A stretch of DNA of 8,024 nt, from contig CAMDOY010000157.1 in assembly GCA_945903655.1 (NCBI GenBank), positions 1-8,024 on the forward strand, written 5' to 3'. Under the pieces are notes generated by a model. The model saw only the letters and a program-made list of their open reading frames with translations, did not search any database and was not told where the DNA came from. Below, piece by piece: positions 1-6,174 of this stretch. The number at the start of each line of letters is the position of its first letter. Positions within the stretch are counted from its first letter, which is position 1. The position numbers and the translations under genes were made by a program. This DNA comes from Rhizobium sp. Q54 (GTDB lineage: Bacteria; Pseudomonadota; Alphaproteobacteria; Rhizobiales; Beijerinckiaceae).

Positions 1-82
1 CTGAGTCGAGGGTCACATCCGCCAGAAAGCGCTTGTAACGCTGGATCAGACGGCCGGAGATGAGGGCTTGGGGGAAACGCAT
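1..82 (-). CDS. sfsA: SfsA family protein (sugar fermentation stimulation protein A), 5' end only
   Basis: The reverse strand from base 82 reads an ATG followed by 26 further codons before leaving the window. The N-terminus begins MRFPQALISGRLIQRYKRFL and continues ADVTLDS, which I recognise as the conserved SfsA start (the LIQRYKRFLADV block). SfsA is a small, widely conserved protein with a proposed nucleic-acid-binding/nuclease-like fold; its name comes from an E. coli maltose phenotype and its exact job is unsettled. Only about a tenth of the protein is present, so domain integrity cannot be judged. It is divergent from the molybdopterin-binding-domain gene at 189, with a 106-bp gap that must carry both promoters. 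A purine-rich AGG lies about 8 bases upstream of the ATG. Confidence 0.85.
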   Translation of the reverse strand, partial: MRFPQALISGRLIQRYKRFLADVTLDS

Positions 83-188
83 GGCCCAGCCTGCCCGCCC
101 GGACCTGTGTGGGTCAATGGGGCCCCGCGCCTTTTTCCTTGCGAGGCGGCGCCAGCCTGCCTAAACCTCGGGGCAGAGGGAGCCGCAC
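83..188. promoter_or_regulatory. Divergent intergenic region between sfsA and the CinA-N-type gene
   Basis: This 106-bp gap separates two genes that start away from each other, so it should hold both promoters. The sequence is GC-rich and I find no convincing -35/-10 pair on either strand. The only clear element is the Shine-Dalgarno-like AGAGGGAG at about 175-182, which serves the gene starting at 189. Confidence 0.4.
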
Positions 189-932
189 ATGACCCAAGAG
201 ACCATCACCGCCGCCCTGCTCGTCATCGGAGACGAGATCCTGTCGGGCCGCACCAAGGACAAGAACATCGGCTATATCGCCGAATATCTCACCAATATCG
301 GCATCGACCTGAAAGAGGTCCGCGTGGTGCCTGACGAGATGGAGGAGATCGTCGAGGCCGTGAACCGGTTGCGCGCCCGCTACACCTATCTCTTCACCAC
401 CGGCGGCATCGGGCCGACCCATGACGACATCACCGCTGACGCGATCTCGCAGGCCCTGGGCATTCCGCTTTACGAGGACCCGCGCATCATCGCGGCCATG
501 CTGGAGCGGCTGAAGCCCGAGGATCTCAACGAGGCGCGCCGCCGCATGGCGCGCATTCCCGTGGGCGCCGAGCATGTGGTCAATCCCATCTCGAAAGTGC
601 CGGGCTTCAAGATCGAGAATGTCATCGTGATGGCGGGCGTGCCCTCGATCATGCAGGCCATGATGGACGATGTGGCCCCGCGCCTGACCACTGGCGCGCG
701 CATGATGATGGAGACGGTGGAGGCCACCGGCATCCCCGAGGGAACCTACGCCACGGCGCTCTCCGAAATCGCCAAGGCGCACCCTGACACGATCATCGGC
801 TCCTATCCGCAGTTCCACGAAGGGCGCTTCCGCAATCAGATCGTGGTGCGCTCCAAGGATGGCGCGGCCATGCAGGCGGCTTTGGAGGCGGTGGACGCCA
901 TGCTCAAGACCATGACGCCCGCCACGCGCTGA
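189..932 (+). CDS. Competence/damage-inducible protein A N-terminal type (molybdopterin-binding domain) protein
   Basis: A 247-residue protein consisting of a single MoCF/MoaB-Mog-like domain of the kind found at the N-terminus of CinA (COG1058). Family marks are the early GDE with ILSGRTKDKN (residues 14-26), the TTGGIGPTHDD loop (70-80) typical of the molybdopterin-binding fold, and MAGVP (148-152). The C-terminal NMN-deamidase domain of full CinA is absent; the protein stops after residue 247, a length I regard as usual for alphaproteobacterial stand-alone versions, so this is not obviously a truncation. The substrate is not established for this subfamily. The ATG at 189 is chosen because AGAGGGAG sits 6 bases upstream. 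The gene is divergent from sfsA and meets the membrane transferase tail to tail with only 7 bp between stop codons. Fold assignment is firm; biochemical role is open. Confidence 0.9.
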   Translation: MTQETITAALLVIGDEILSGRTKDKNIGYIAEYLTNIGIDLKEVRVVPDEMEEIVEAVNRLRARYTYLFTTGGIGPTHDDITADAISQALGIPLYEDPRIIAAMLERLKPEDLNEARRRMARIPVGAEHVVNPISKVPGFKIENVIVMAGVPSIMQAMMDDVAPRLTTGARMMMETVEATGIPEGTYATALSEIAKAHPDTIIGSYPQFHEGRFRNQIVVRSKDGAAMQAALEAVDAMLKTMTPATR

Positions 933-939
933 TCGGGGT

Positions 940-2643
940 TCAGTTCTGGGCGATCCAGCGGCTGTCAACGAGCCAGCGCTGGAACGCCAGAACGGACGCC
1001 CGGTCCTTGCAGGTGGCGTAGAGGCCGTTGCACCGGGCCATCAGGCGCTCGCGCCTGGCGAAGACCGGATCCATGGGCAGGCCCGCCGCTGCGATGATGA
1101 TGACCGGCAGATTCGAGATCTCGACGATCGGATGGTCGGCGGCGGGGAATCGCGGCGTGAAGCCCTGGGCGTCCAGACTGAAATAGGTTTCGAAGGCCTT
1201 CGATTCATGGTCGAGTTGCCATGAGCGGCCATCGTCGGCGATGGCGCGGTTGTTCGCCAGCGGCACCTTGGCGAGCGCTGGCTGATGGTCGCCATAGCTT
1301 GCATAGAGAATGCGACGATCACGCAGGGTTTTCGCGAGGCGCTCGCGGAAATCGTCGCGGTCTCGTTTGGCCAGCAGCAGGCGCCAGAGATATTCATCAA
1401 ATTCGGGGTCGGCGTTCCAACGCAGGCTTTCGGTCTCGCGAATGCTGTCGGGCGAGAAGCGGAAATTCCAGGGTGAATGGGTGGACATGCTGCTGAGCAC
1501 CACAAAGCGCGGTTTGCGCGGCTCCTGCGTCTGCGCCTCCAGGAATTTCGCGGCTTCCCCGAGATAGAAGGCGTCGCGCTGGCGCTGATCGACCGCCTTG
1601 TGGACGCTGGTGTCGATCACCCGGTCGAAACCGATGGCCTCATAAAAGCGCCCGACGCCCGCAAAACCTGCGGAAGCTGGATAGATGATCGCCGTCTCAT
1701 AGCCGCAGGCCTTGAGATATTGCGGCAGGGAATGGCGCAGGCGGCCAGTCATGAAATTGGCGACGAAGTTCCGCAGAGTGCCGAAGGAGTGGGTGGAGAG
1801 CCCGGTCAGCGCGGAGAAGTCCGAGAGCCAGGTGCCGCCGCCGAAGGTCTCCACACGAAGGGGATGAATGCGCCCGTCGAACGAGGTGAAGAAGGGCGTC
1901 AGCTCCTCCGGATAGACCAGCCCGGGATAGACACCGGGCGGCATGGTGGATTCATTCAGCATCATCACGATGTCAGGCGCCACGCCGGTCGGCGTGCAGG
2001 TGATGGCGTCCGCCGGGACCGGGTTCCTCGAGGGTTTCGCTGAGACCTCGATGAGCCCATTGTAGGCATAGAGCTGCGGCAGATCGGCGAAGGATGTCAG
2101 AAAGGACGAAAGCGCGAAATTGCGCTCGTTGAAAAAATCCGCATTGCGACCATTCAGCGGCCAGGCGCCGATGGCGAGGAGTCCGATCGCCCAGGCCGTG
2201 AGGCCCATGCGGAGGCGTGGGGTGAGGCGAATTCTGGCGTCCGCTCGCCACAGGAAAGCGAACATGGCGACGGTGGCGAGGAGGCCAAGAGCCACCATCA
2301 GCGCTTGCTCGGGATAGGCGGAGACGAAGAACTCCAACGGCGCCCCGGCGAAGAGATAAAAAGGCAGGTCATAGACATGCAGGTTCATGGAGACGAGGGC
2401 GAATTTCGACCGCGCGCCTATGAAAACCGCCAGAAAGAAGAAGGTCGCCAGCGCCAATCCCACGCGCGGGCGCCCCAGCAGGGCGGCCAGCAGGGCCGAC
2501 GCGCCAAGATGAATGGCTGCCACCGCAAACCAAAGCGCCGGTTCGGGCTCGCCATGCCAGAGAAACGCCGCCCAGCCCACAGCCGCCACCACCCCCGCGA
2601 ACTGGGCGCGCGGGCGGATGAGCGGCGGAACGAGCAGCCGCAT
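940..2643 (-). CDS. Membrane-anchored sulfatase/alkaline-phosphatase superfamily transferase (LTA synthase / phosphoglycerol or phosphoethanolamine transferase-like)
   Basis: A 567-residue protein with about five hydrophobic N-terminal segments (roughly residues 12-29, 35-56, 61-77, 113-132, 146-162), then an extracytoplasmic catalytic domain (about 220-540). Catalytic marks of the superfamily are DIVMMLNES with probable metal ligand E231, FGGGTW with candidate nucleophile T271, H389 in MSTHSPW, and the YGDHQ motif with metal ligands D452/H453. Relatives (LtaS, OpgB/MdoB, EptA) move phosphoglycerol or phosphoethanolamine from phospholipids to envelope acceptors; in a Gram-negative alphaproteobacterium, periplasmic glucans or lipid A/lipid headgroups are likelier acceptors than lipoteichoic acid, but this is inference. 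Start: the ATG at 2643 has no clear ribosome-binding site, whereas an in-frame GTG at 2670 has GGAAG 4 bases upstream, so nine more N-terminal residues are possible. The reading frame stays open further upstream into gpt, but that part overlaps gpt antisense and is not protein-like. Confidence 0.85.
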   Translation of the reverse strand: MRLLVPPLIRPRAQFAGVVAAVGWAAFLWHGEPEPALWFAVAAIHLGASALLAALLGRPRVGLALATFFFLAVFIGARSKFALVSMNLHVYDLPFYLFAGAPLEFFVSAYPEQALMVALGLLATVAMFAFLWRADARIRLTPRLRMGLTAWAIGLLAIGAWPLNGRNADFFNERNFALSSFLTSFADLPQLYAYNGLIEVSAKPSRNPVPADAITCTPTGVAPDIVMMLNESTMPPGVYPGLVYPEELTPFFTSFDGRIHPLRVETFGGGTWLSDFSALTGLSTHSFGTLRNFVANFMTGRLRHSLPQYLKACGYETAIIYPASAGFAGVGRFYEAIGFDRVIDTSVHKAVDQRQRDAFYLGEAAKFLEAQTQEPRKPRFVVLSSMSTHSPWNFRFSPDSIRETESLRWNADPEFDEYLWRLLLAKRDRDDFRERLAKTLRDRRILYASYGDHQPALAKVPLANNRAIADDGRSWQLDHESKAFETYFSLDAQGFTPRFPAADHPIVEISNLPVIIIAAAGLPMDPVFARRERLMARCNGLYATCKDRASVLAFQRWLVDSRWIAQN

Positions 2644-2670
2644 GCGGTTAAAGCCGTTGATCAGGGGCAC

Positions 2671-2808
2671 TTGGCTTCCATTATGAAAGTTCCATGTCAC
2701 GTTCGCATGAAAGCGACGCGGATTCAACGGTTCCGCATGGGGATGACGGCCGCTGCGCGCTTTCCCCTGAGGCTTCAGCTTGGTATGAGGCTTGGTCTGG
2801 AGGGCATC
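2671..2808. promoter_or_regulatory. Divergent promoter region between the membrane transferase and gpt
   Basis: This 138-bp gap separates two divergent starts. On the minus strand a CATAAT (2681-2686) resembles a -10 box, but there is no good -35 at the right distance. Also on the minus strand, GGAAC (2730-2734) is followed after 16 bases by CTTT, a partial match to the alphaproteobacterial EcfG stress promoter (GGAAC, 16-17, CGTT). Neither is strong. The only confident element on the plus strand is GGAGGG at 2799-2804, the Shine-Dalgarno of gpt. Confidence 0.3.
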
Positions 2809-3297
2809 ATGAGCGAGCAGAAGGCAAAGGCGTTTCCCGTTTCGTGGGATCAATTTCATCGGGATTCCCGCGCGCTTGCGTGGCGGCTGTCCGGTCAGGG
2901 CGCCTTTCGCGCCATTGTGTGCATCACCCGCGGCGGCCTCGTGCCCGCCGCCATCGTCGCCCGCGAACTGGGCACGCGGGTGATCGAGACCATCTCCATC
3001 GCCAGCTATAGCGGCGGCCGTCAGGGCTCCCTGAGCATCCTCAAGGGCCTGTCGCCGGAGATACAGTCCGGGGACGGCGAGGGCATTCTGGTGATCGACG
3101 ATCTCGTGGACACCGGCGCCACCATGAAGGTGGTGCGGGAGATGCTGCCCAAGGCCCATGTGGCGACGGTCTACGCCAAGCCCCTGGGCCGCCCCCTGGT
3201 GGACACCTTCGTGACCGAGGTGTCGCAGGACACCTGGATCTATTTCCCCTGGGATCTCGAATTGTCCTACGCCAAGCCGATCAGCGGCAAGGACTGA
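2809..3297 (+). CDS. gpt: Xanthine (xanthine-guanine) phosphoribosyltransferase
   Basis: A 162-residue type I phosphoribosyltransferase that transfers phosphoribose from PRPP to xanthine/guanine to give XMP/GMP in purine salvage. The PRPP-binding signature VIDDLVDTGAT lies at residues 95-105, and the CITRGGLVPAA block at 38-48 and the AKPLGRPLVD and QDTWI...PWD blocks at 123-149 match my memory of E. coli Gpt closely in order and spacing. Length is about that of E. coli Gpt. The reading frame is open far upstream (to 2305), but that part overlaps the transferase gene antisense and lacks family similarity. The ATG at 2809 has GGAGGG a few bases upstream and begins MSEQ, like the E. coli protein's MSE. 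Only 4 bp separate its stop from the SDR stop on the other strand. Confidence 0.95.
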   Translation: MSEQKAKAFPVSWDQFHRDSRALAWRLSGQGAFRAIVCITRGGLVPAAIVARELGTRVIETISIASYSGGRQGSLSILKGLSPEIQSGDGEGILVIDDLVDTGATMKVVREMLPKAHVATVYAKPLGRPLVDTFVTEVSQDTWIYFPWDLELSYAKPISGKD

Positions 3298-3301
3298 TCC
3301 C

Positions 3302-4144
3302 TCAACGGGTTCCCTCGCCCAGCCCCTTCGATGCGCCCGACGCCAGGTCCGGCCATGCCGCAGGCGCGCAGCCCGGCGCCGCCAGCGGGGCGGCGGGATC
3401 GAAGAACTGGGCGACGAAACGCTTGGCCGTCACGCCGTCGGAGGCGTTGCTGGCGAGATAGCTGATGGGCGCCACCATGGCGGAGGGCGCCACGAGCTTT
3501 GAGCGGTCCGGCATGAACTCCTGCGGGATCATGCCGGTGTCGGCGGCGCCGCCGGGAATCAGCACATTGACGGTCACGCCTGTGCCCGCCAGATCATCGG
3601 CCCAGCTCGCCGAGCCCGCCTCAAGGCCGGACTTGGTCTGGCCATAGGGCATGTTGCCGCCCCGGATCATGGTCGAATAGCTCGTGGTGATGTTGACGAT
3701 GCGCCCCCATTTGCGGGCGATCATGTGGGGCGCGGCGGCGCGGGCCAGCAGGAAGGGGCCGCGCAGGTTCACCGCGACCATGTTCCACCAGCGCTCGGGA
3801 TCCGCATCCCAGAAGCGCAGGGGCTCCTTGATGAAATCGCGCTTCATATAGACCGGGCCAAGCCCCGCGCAGTTCACCAGCACATCGAGATGGCCAAAGG
3901 TCGCGATGGCCCGCGCCACCGCCGCGTCGCATTGGGCCTGTTCGCGCACATCCAGGGGATGGGCGATCATGCGGCCCTTGGCCTCGCCAGCCATGGCCAC
4001 AGTCTCGGCAAGTCCCGCTTCATCAATATCCGCCGCCAGCACCGCCGCGCCCGCCTCCGCAAGGCCAATGGCCATGGCGCGGGCGAGGCCCGTGCCGGCG
4101 CCCGTGATGAGGCAGGTTTTTCCCGTCAGATTGAATGAACTCAT
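3302..4144 (-). CDS. SDR family NAD(P)-dependent oxidoreductase
   Basis: A 280-residue classical short-chain dehydrogenase/reductase with a Rossmann fold. Visible motifs are the cofactor loop TGAGTGLA (residues 14-21), an aspartate ending beta-2 (D39 in AADID), which favours NAD(H) over NADP(H), the structural NCAG (91-94), and the catalytic YGQTK with Y167 and K171. The catalytic serine position falls in NITTSYS, at T154 or S155; the classical spacing of 13 before the tyrosine would put threonine 154 there, so S155 may do the work. After about residue 245 comes a Pro/Ala-rich tail, longer than in minimal SDRs and poorly conserved-looking. The substrate cannot be read from sequence. The start at 4144 has GGAG about 8 bases upstream. 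It is divergent from the KGG gene, with a dyad-rich AT-rich gap between, and convergent with gpt. Confidence 0.92.
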   Translation of the reverse strand: MSSFNLTGKTCLITGAGTGLARAMAIGLAEAGAAVLAADIDEAGLAETVAMAGEAKGRMIAHPLDVREQAQCDAAVARAIATFGHLDVLVNCAGLGPVYMKRDFIKEPLRFWDADPERWWNMVAVNLRGPFLLARAAAPHMIARKWGRIVNITTSYSTMIRGGNMPYGQTKSGLEAGSASWADDLAGTGVTVNVLIPGGAADTGMIPQEFMPDRSKLVAPSAMVAPISYLASNASDGVTAKRFVAQFFDPAAPLAAPGCAPAAWPDLASGASKGLGEGTR

Positions 4145-4383
4145 GGCTTGGCTCCGTTTGACGACAGCCTAAAGGCTTCGCCTGTCCGGGGACAAGCAGA
4201 TCTGCAACACCCCAGCACTTTTTTCAAACGGCCACTATCGGTTGTAATTTTTTGCTTCTACACGTCAACGTAACATTTATCGACATAAGTGGTTCGTTAA
4301 ATAACTATATTCCGCCACTTACGAGGTAATTGTTAGTAGTTACGTTACGTAAGGTCCAGTGCTCATTTACGGGAGTTGAACTC
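4145..4383. promoter_or_regulatory. AT-rich divergent regulatory region (SDR / KGG gene) with several dyads
   Basis: This 239-bp gap lies between the SDR start and the KGG protein start. The stretch 4241-4310 has 21 G/C in 70 bases (30%), in strong contrast to the GC-rich genes around it. It holds an 8-base inverted pair AACGTAAC (4267-4274) and GTTACGTT (4339-4346), a 13-base palindrome TTACGTTACGTAA (4340-4352), a GTTA-AA-TAAC dyad (4296-4305), and a 7-base inverted pair TAAGTGG (4286-4292) / CCACTTA (4315-4321). AT-rich hexamers inside the last pair (for example TATATT, 4306-4311) could be a -10 box, but no -35 fits well. I looked for the EcfG pattern GGAAC(16-17)CGTT and did not find it. 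GGGAG at 4371-4375 is the KGG gene's Shine-Dalgarno. The dyads suggest operator sites; no regulator is identified. Confidence 0.5.
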
Positions 4384-4656
4384 ATGGCAATCTCAAATCG
4401 CGGCTTTGCTTCCATGACTGCTGAACGTCGCCGGGAAATCGCTCGCCTTGGCGGAAAGTCGGTGCCTCGCGATTCCCGCAGCTTCGCCCGCGACCCTGAT
4501 CTGGCCGCCAACGCCGGCCGCAAGGGCGGCGCCAATGTGCCGAAGGCCAAGCGTTCCTTCTCCGCCGACAACCAGCTCGCCATGGAAGCTGGCCGCAAGG
4601 GCGGCCTGGTCGCCAGCGCCCGCCGCCACAAGGCGCCGGAAGCCGAATCGCTTTGA
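4384..4656 (+). CDS. KGG-repeat (con-10/GsiB-like) general stress protein
   Basis: A 90-residue, highly hydrophilic basic protein built of three imperfect repeats with a period of exactly 25 residues. The glycine motifs are ARLGG (20-24), AGRKGG (44-49) and AGRKGG (69-74), each followed by a V/A-rich and charged linker; SFARDP and SFSADN start repeats two and three. This is the KGG stress-induced repeat seen in Bacillus GsiB and fungal con-10, proteins induced by starvation, desiccation or general stress and thought to be hydrophilins; molecular function is unclear. No signal peptide or membrane segment is visible. The ATG at 4384 is preferred over an in-frame upstream start at 4330 because GGGAG lies 8 bases before it and the similarity begins there. 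The upstream region is AT-rich and dyad-rich, consistent with regulated expression. A 7-bp hairpin follows 10 bases after the stop. Confidence 0.9.
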   Translation: MAISNRGFASMTAERRREIARLGGKSVPRDSRSFARDPDLAANAGRKGGANVPKAKRSFSADNQLAMEAGRKGGLVASARRHKAPEAESL

Positions 4657-4666
4657 GCCCAGCCAG

Positions 4667-4683
4667 CCCGTCTTCGAGACGGG
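4667..4683 (+). terminator. Hairpin just after the KGG gene, possible terminator or mRNA stabiliser
   Basis: CCCGTCT (4667-4673) and AGACGGG (4677-4683) form a perfect 7-bp stem with a TCG triloop, 10 bases after the KGG stop codon. It is not followed by a T-run, so it does not meet the classical intrinsic-terminator definition; it may act as a 3'-end stabiliser or a Rho-aided end. Confidence 0.35.
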
Positions 4684-4834
4684 ACGCCGCTTCTGCGCCC
4701 AACCCTCTCCGCCCGAGCGCCAGTGTCGCGCCGGGCGGGGACAGGGCGTCTCCAGCATCGCTATTTTCGGGTTTGGGTTGCGCGGACGCGGCCTCTCGGG
4801 CAAATAGGGTCCTGCTGGCGCTTCGGCGCGGCAT
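4684..4834. other. Intergenic region upstream of tRNA-Leu
   Basis: No protein-like reading frame is supported here. The tRNA promoter should lie in this stretch. The pair TTGCGC (4778-4783) and CAAATA (4801-4806), 17 bases apart, is at an acceptable distance from the tRNA, but both boxes are weak matches, so this is only a candidate. Confidence 0.25.
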
Positions 4835-4918
4835 GCGGACGTGGCGAAACTGGTAGACGCAAGAGACTTAAAATCTCTCGGGACTCCCGTGCGGGTTCGA
4901 TCCCCGCCGTCCGCACCA
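4835..4918 (+). tRNA. tRNA-Leu (anticodon UAA)
   Basis: The sequence folds as a class II tRNA of 84 bases including an encoded CCA. The 7-bp acceptor stem is GCGGACG (4835-4841) with CGTCCGC (4908-4914), the discriminator is A4915 and the CCA is 4916-4918. The anticodon stem AGAGA (4862-4866) / TCTCT (4874-4878) closes the loop CTTAAAA with anticodon TAA at 4869-4871, which reads UUA (and possibly UUG) leucine codons. A long variable arm, CGGG/CCCG with an ACT loop (4879-4889), and the T arm GCGGG-TTCGATC-CCCGC (4891-4907) are as expected for tRNA-Leu. It converges with the monooxygenase gene, whose stop is 26 bp away. Confidence 0.96.
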
Positions 4919-4922
4919 ATCA

Positions 4923-4943
4923 GCAGGATCTCGTGATCTCTGC
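4923..4943. terminator. Bulged hairpin between tRNA-Leu and the monooxygenase stop, possible bidirectional transcription end
   Basis: GCAG-GATC (4923-4930) pairs with GATC-T-CTGC (4935-4943) around a TCGT loop, giving 8 base pairs with one bulged T. It fills the gap between two convergent genes, a good place for a shared terminator. There is no T-run directly after it on either strand, so the call is weak. Confidence 0.3.
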
Positions 4944-4944
4944 C

Positions 4945-6150
4945 CTACGTCTGTCCCTTATAATTATACAACCAATCCAGCCGCGCCATCAGCATGTGCT
5001 GGCTGAGGCTCGTCATGGTCAGGTCGCGAGCCAGAGCCAGCAGGCCGCTCATATGGTAGATCGTCCCCTGCCTTCGGGAGGCCACCACAACGGCGCCCGC
5101 CCTTGCTGTGCGCGCGCGTTCATAGGCGCTGAGAGCGTCGGGGATATGGGGGAACTGTTTGAAGGCCCGGCCGAGCGCGCCTGCGTCTTCAATGGCCTGG
5201 GCGGCGCCCTGGGCGAAGAAGGGCAGCATGGGATGGGCCGCGTCGCCGAGCAGCACCACCCGTCCATAGGTCCAGCGGCGGATGGGCTGGCGGTCGAACA
5301 GGGGCCAGCGCTTCCAGCTGGGCGCAGCCCGCACCAGCCTGCGCGCATCCCCGTGCCAGCTGGAGAAACGGGGCGAGACATCGGCGGGCTCGCCGCTGAT
5401 CTCCCAGAGATCCTTCGCCTCTTCCCCGCGCCAATCGTCTTCGGTGATCGCCACGATATTGATCAGCTCGCCTTCGCGCAGGGGATAATGCACCAGATGG
5501 GCCTTGGGGCCGAGCCAGAGGGTGGTCTCCAGCTTGCGCACCTCTGGCGGCGCCTGTTGCATGGGCACGAGGGCGCGCCATGCCGTCCGTCCCGACCAGA
5601 TCGGCGCATCGGCCTTGCCTAGCCCCAGCAGACCCCGGATGGTGGAGCGCAGTCCATCGGCGCCGATGAGCAGATCGCCCTCGATCCGGCGCGTTCCATC
5701 CTCCTGCAGCACCGCGACTTCTATGCCCTCAGCATGGTCGGCGAAGCCCGTCACCGTCGCCCCGGTCGAAAGGGTGATGTTGGCGTCCTTGGCGCAGCGC
5801 TCCAGCAGCACCGCCTGCAAATCCGCCCGATGGATCACCGCATAGGGCGCCCCCCAGCGCGCCTCCGCAATGACGCCGAGGGGAAAGCGAGCCAGCTCAA
5901 GGCCATCGCTGGCGCGGCGCAGGCGCAGATTTTCCGGCGTCGTCGCCACCTCCATCACGCGGTCGAGCAGGCCCAGTTCGTTCAGCACGCCGGTGGCGTT
6001 GGGGGCGAGCTGAATGCCGGCGCCCGCCTCTTCAAGGGCGCGCGCGCGCTCCAGCAGGCTCACCCGCCAGCCCGCACGCGACAGAGCCACGGCGGCGGCG
6101 AGGCCTCCGATTCCGGCGCCTGCGATGATGGCGTGCCGTTGTTCCGCCAT
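4945..6150 (-). CDS. FAD-dependent monooxygenase (salicylate / 3-hydroxybenzoate hydroxylase-like)
   Basis: A 401-residue group A flavoprotein monooxygenase. The N-terminal FAD fold has GAGIGG (11-16) and a beta-2 acidic residue E34; HRADL (107-111) is typical of this family; the DG motif GADGLRSTIR lies at 163-172 and the second FAD/ribityl motif LLGDAAHPMLPFFAQGAAQAIED at 300-322. These enzymes use NAD(P)H and O2 to hydroxylate aromatic rings, and the overall pattern is nearest to salicylate and 3-hydroxybenzoate hydroxylases. The actual substrate is unknown, and no aromatic-degradation genes lie nearby. No signal peptide is seen, so it is cytosolic. The start at 6150 has no clear Shine-Dalgarno, but the sequence MAEQRHAIIAGAGIGG is the natural family start. 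It follows the zinc-finger gene by 24 bp on the same strand and is probably translated from the same mRNA. The last residues (LYNYKGQT) are AT-rich. Confidence 0.92.
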   Translation of the reverse strand: MAEQRHAIIAGAGIGGLAAAVALSRAGWRVSLLERARALEEAGAGIQLAPNATGVLNELGLLDRVMEVATTPENLRLRRASDGLELARFPLGVIAEARWGAPYAVIHRADLQAVLLERCAKDANITLSTGATVTGFADHAEGIEVAVLQEDGTRRIEGDLLIGADGLRSTIRGLLGLGKADAPIWSGRTAWRALVPMQQAPPEVRKLETTLWLGPKAHLVHYPLREGELINIVAITEDDWRGEEAKDLWEISGEPADVSPRFSSWHGDARRLVRAAPSWKRWPLFDRQPIRRWTYGRVVLLGDAAHPMLPFFAQGAAQAIEDAGALGRAFKQFPHIPDALSAYERARTARAGAVVVASRRQGTIYHMSGLLALARDLTMTSLSQHMLMARLDWLYNYKGQT

Positions 6151-6174
6151 CAGGTCATGTCCGCAGCATGGGGA

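Noticed and set aside
114..968. A 284-codon minus-strand open frame antisense to the CinA-N-type gene
   Set aside because: It is a GC-rich shadow: composition is rich in Arg, His and Gly with no recognisable domain, and the plus-strand gene on the same bases has clear family motifs.
2305..2808. Upstream extension of the gpt frame
   Set aside because: It lies antisense to the transferase gene; the similarity to Gpt and the Shine-Dalgarno both point to the ATG at 2809.
2644..3159. N-terminal extension of the membrane transferase through the gpt gene
   Set aside because: The extra residues overlap gpt antisense, are not protein-like, and a normal start exists at 2643 or 2670.
4145..4383. EcfG (general stress response) promoter for the KGG gene
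   Set aside because: CGTT tetramers occur at 4295 and 4343 but no GGAAC lies 16-17 bases upstream of either.
4891..4920. tRNA-Leu 3' end as an integration (att) site
   Set aside because: No second copy of the tRNA 3' end and no integrase or mobility gene is present in the window.
4723..5622. A 299-codon plus-strand open frame across the tRNA and the monooxygenase gene
   Set aside because: It reads through a well-folded tRNA and antisense to a gene with firm FAD motifs; it is a shadow.
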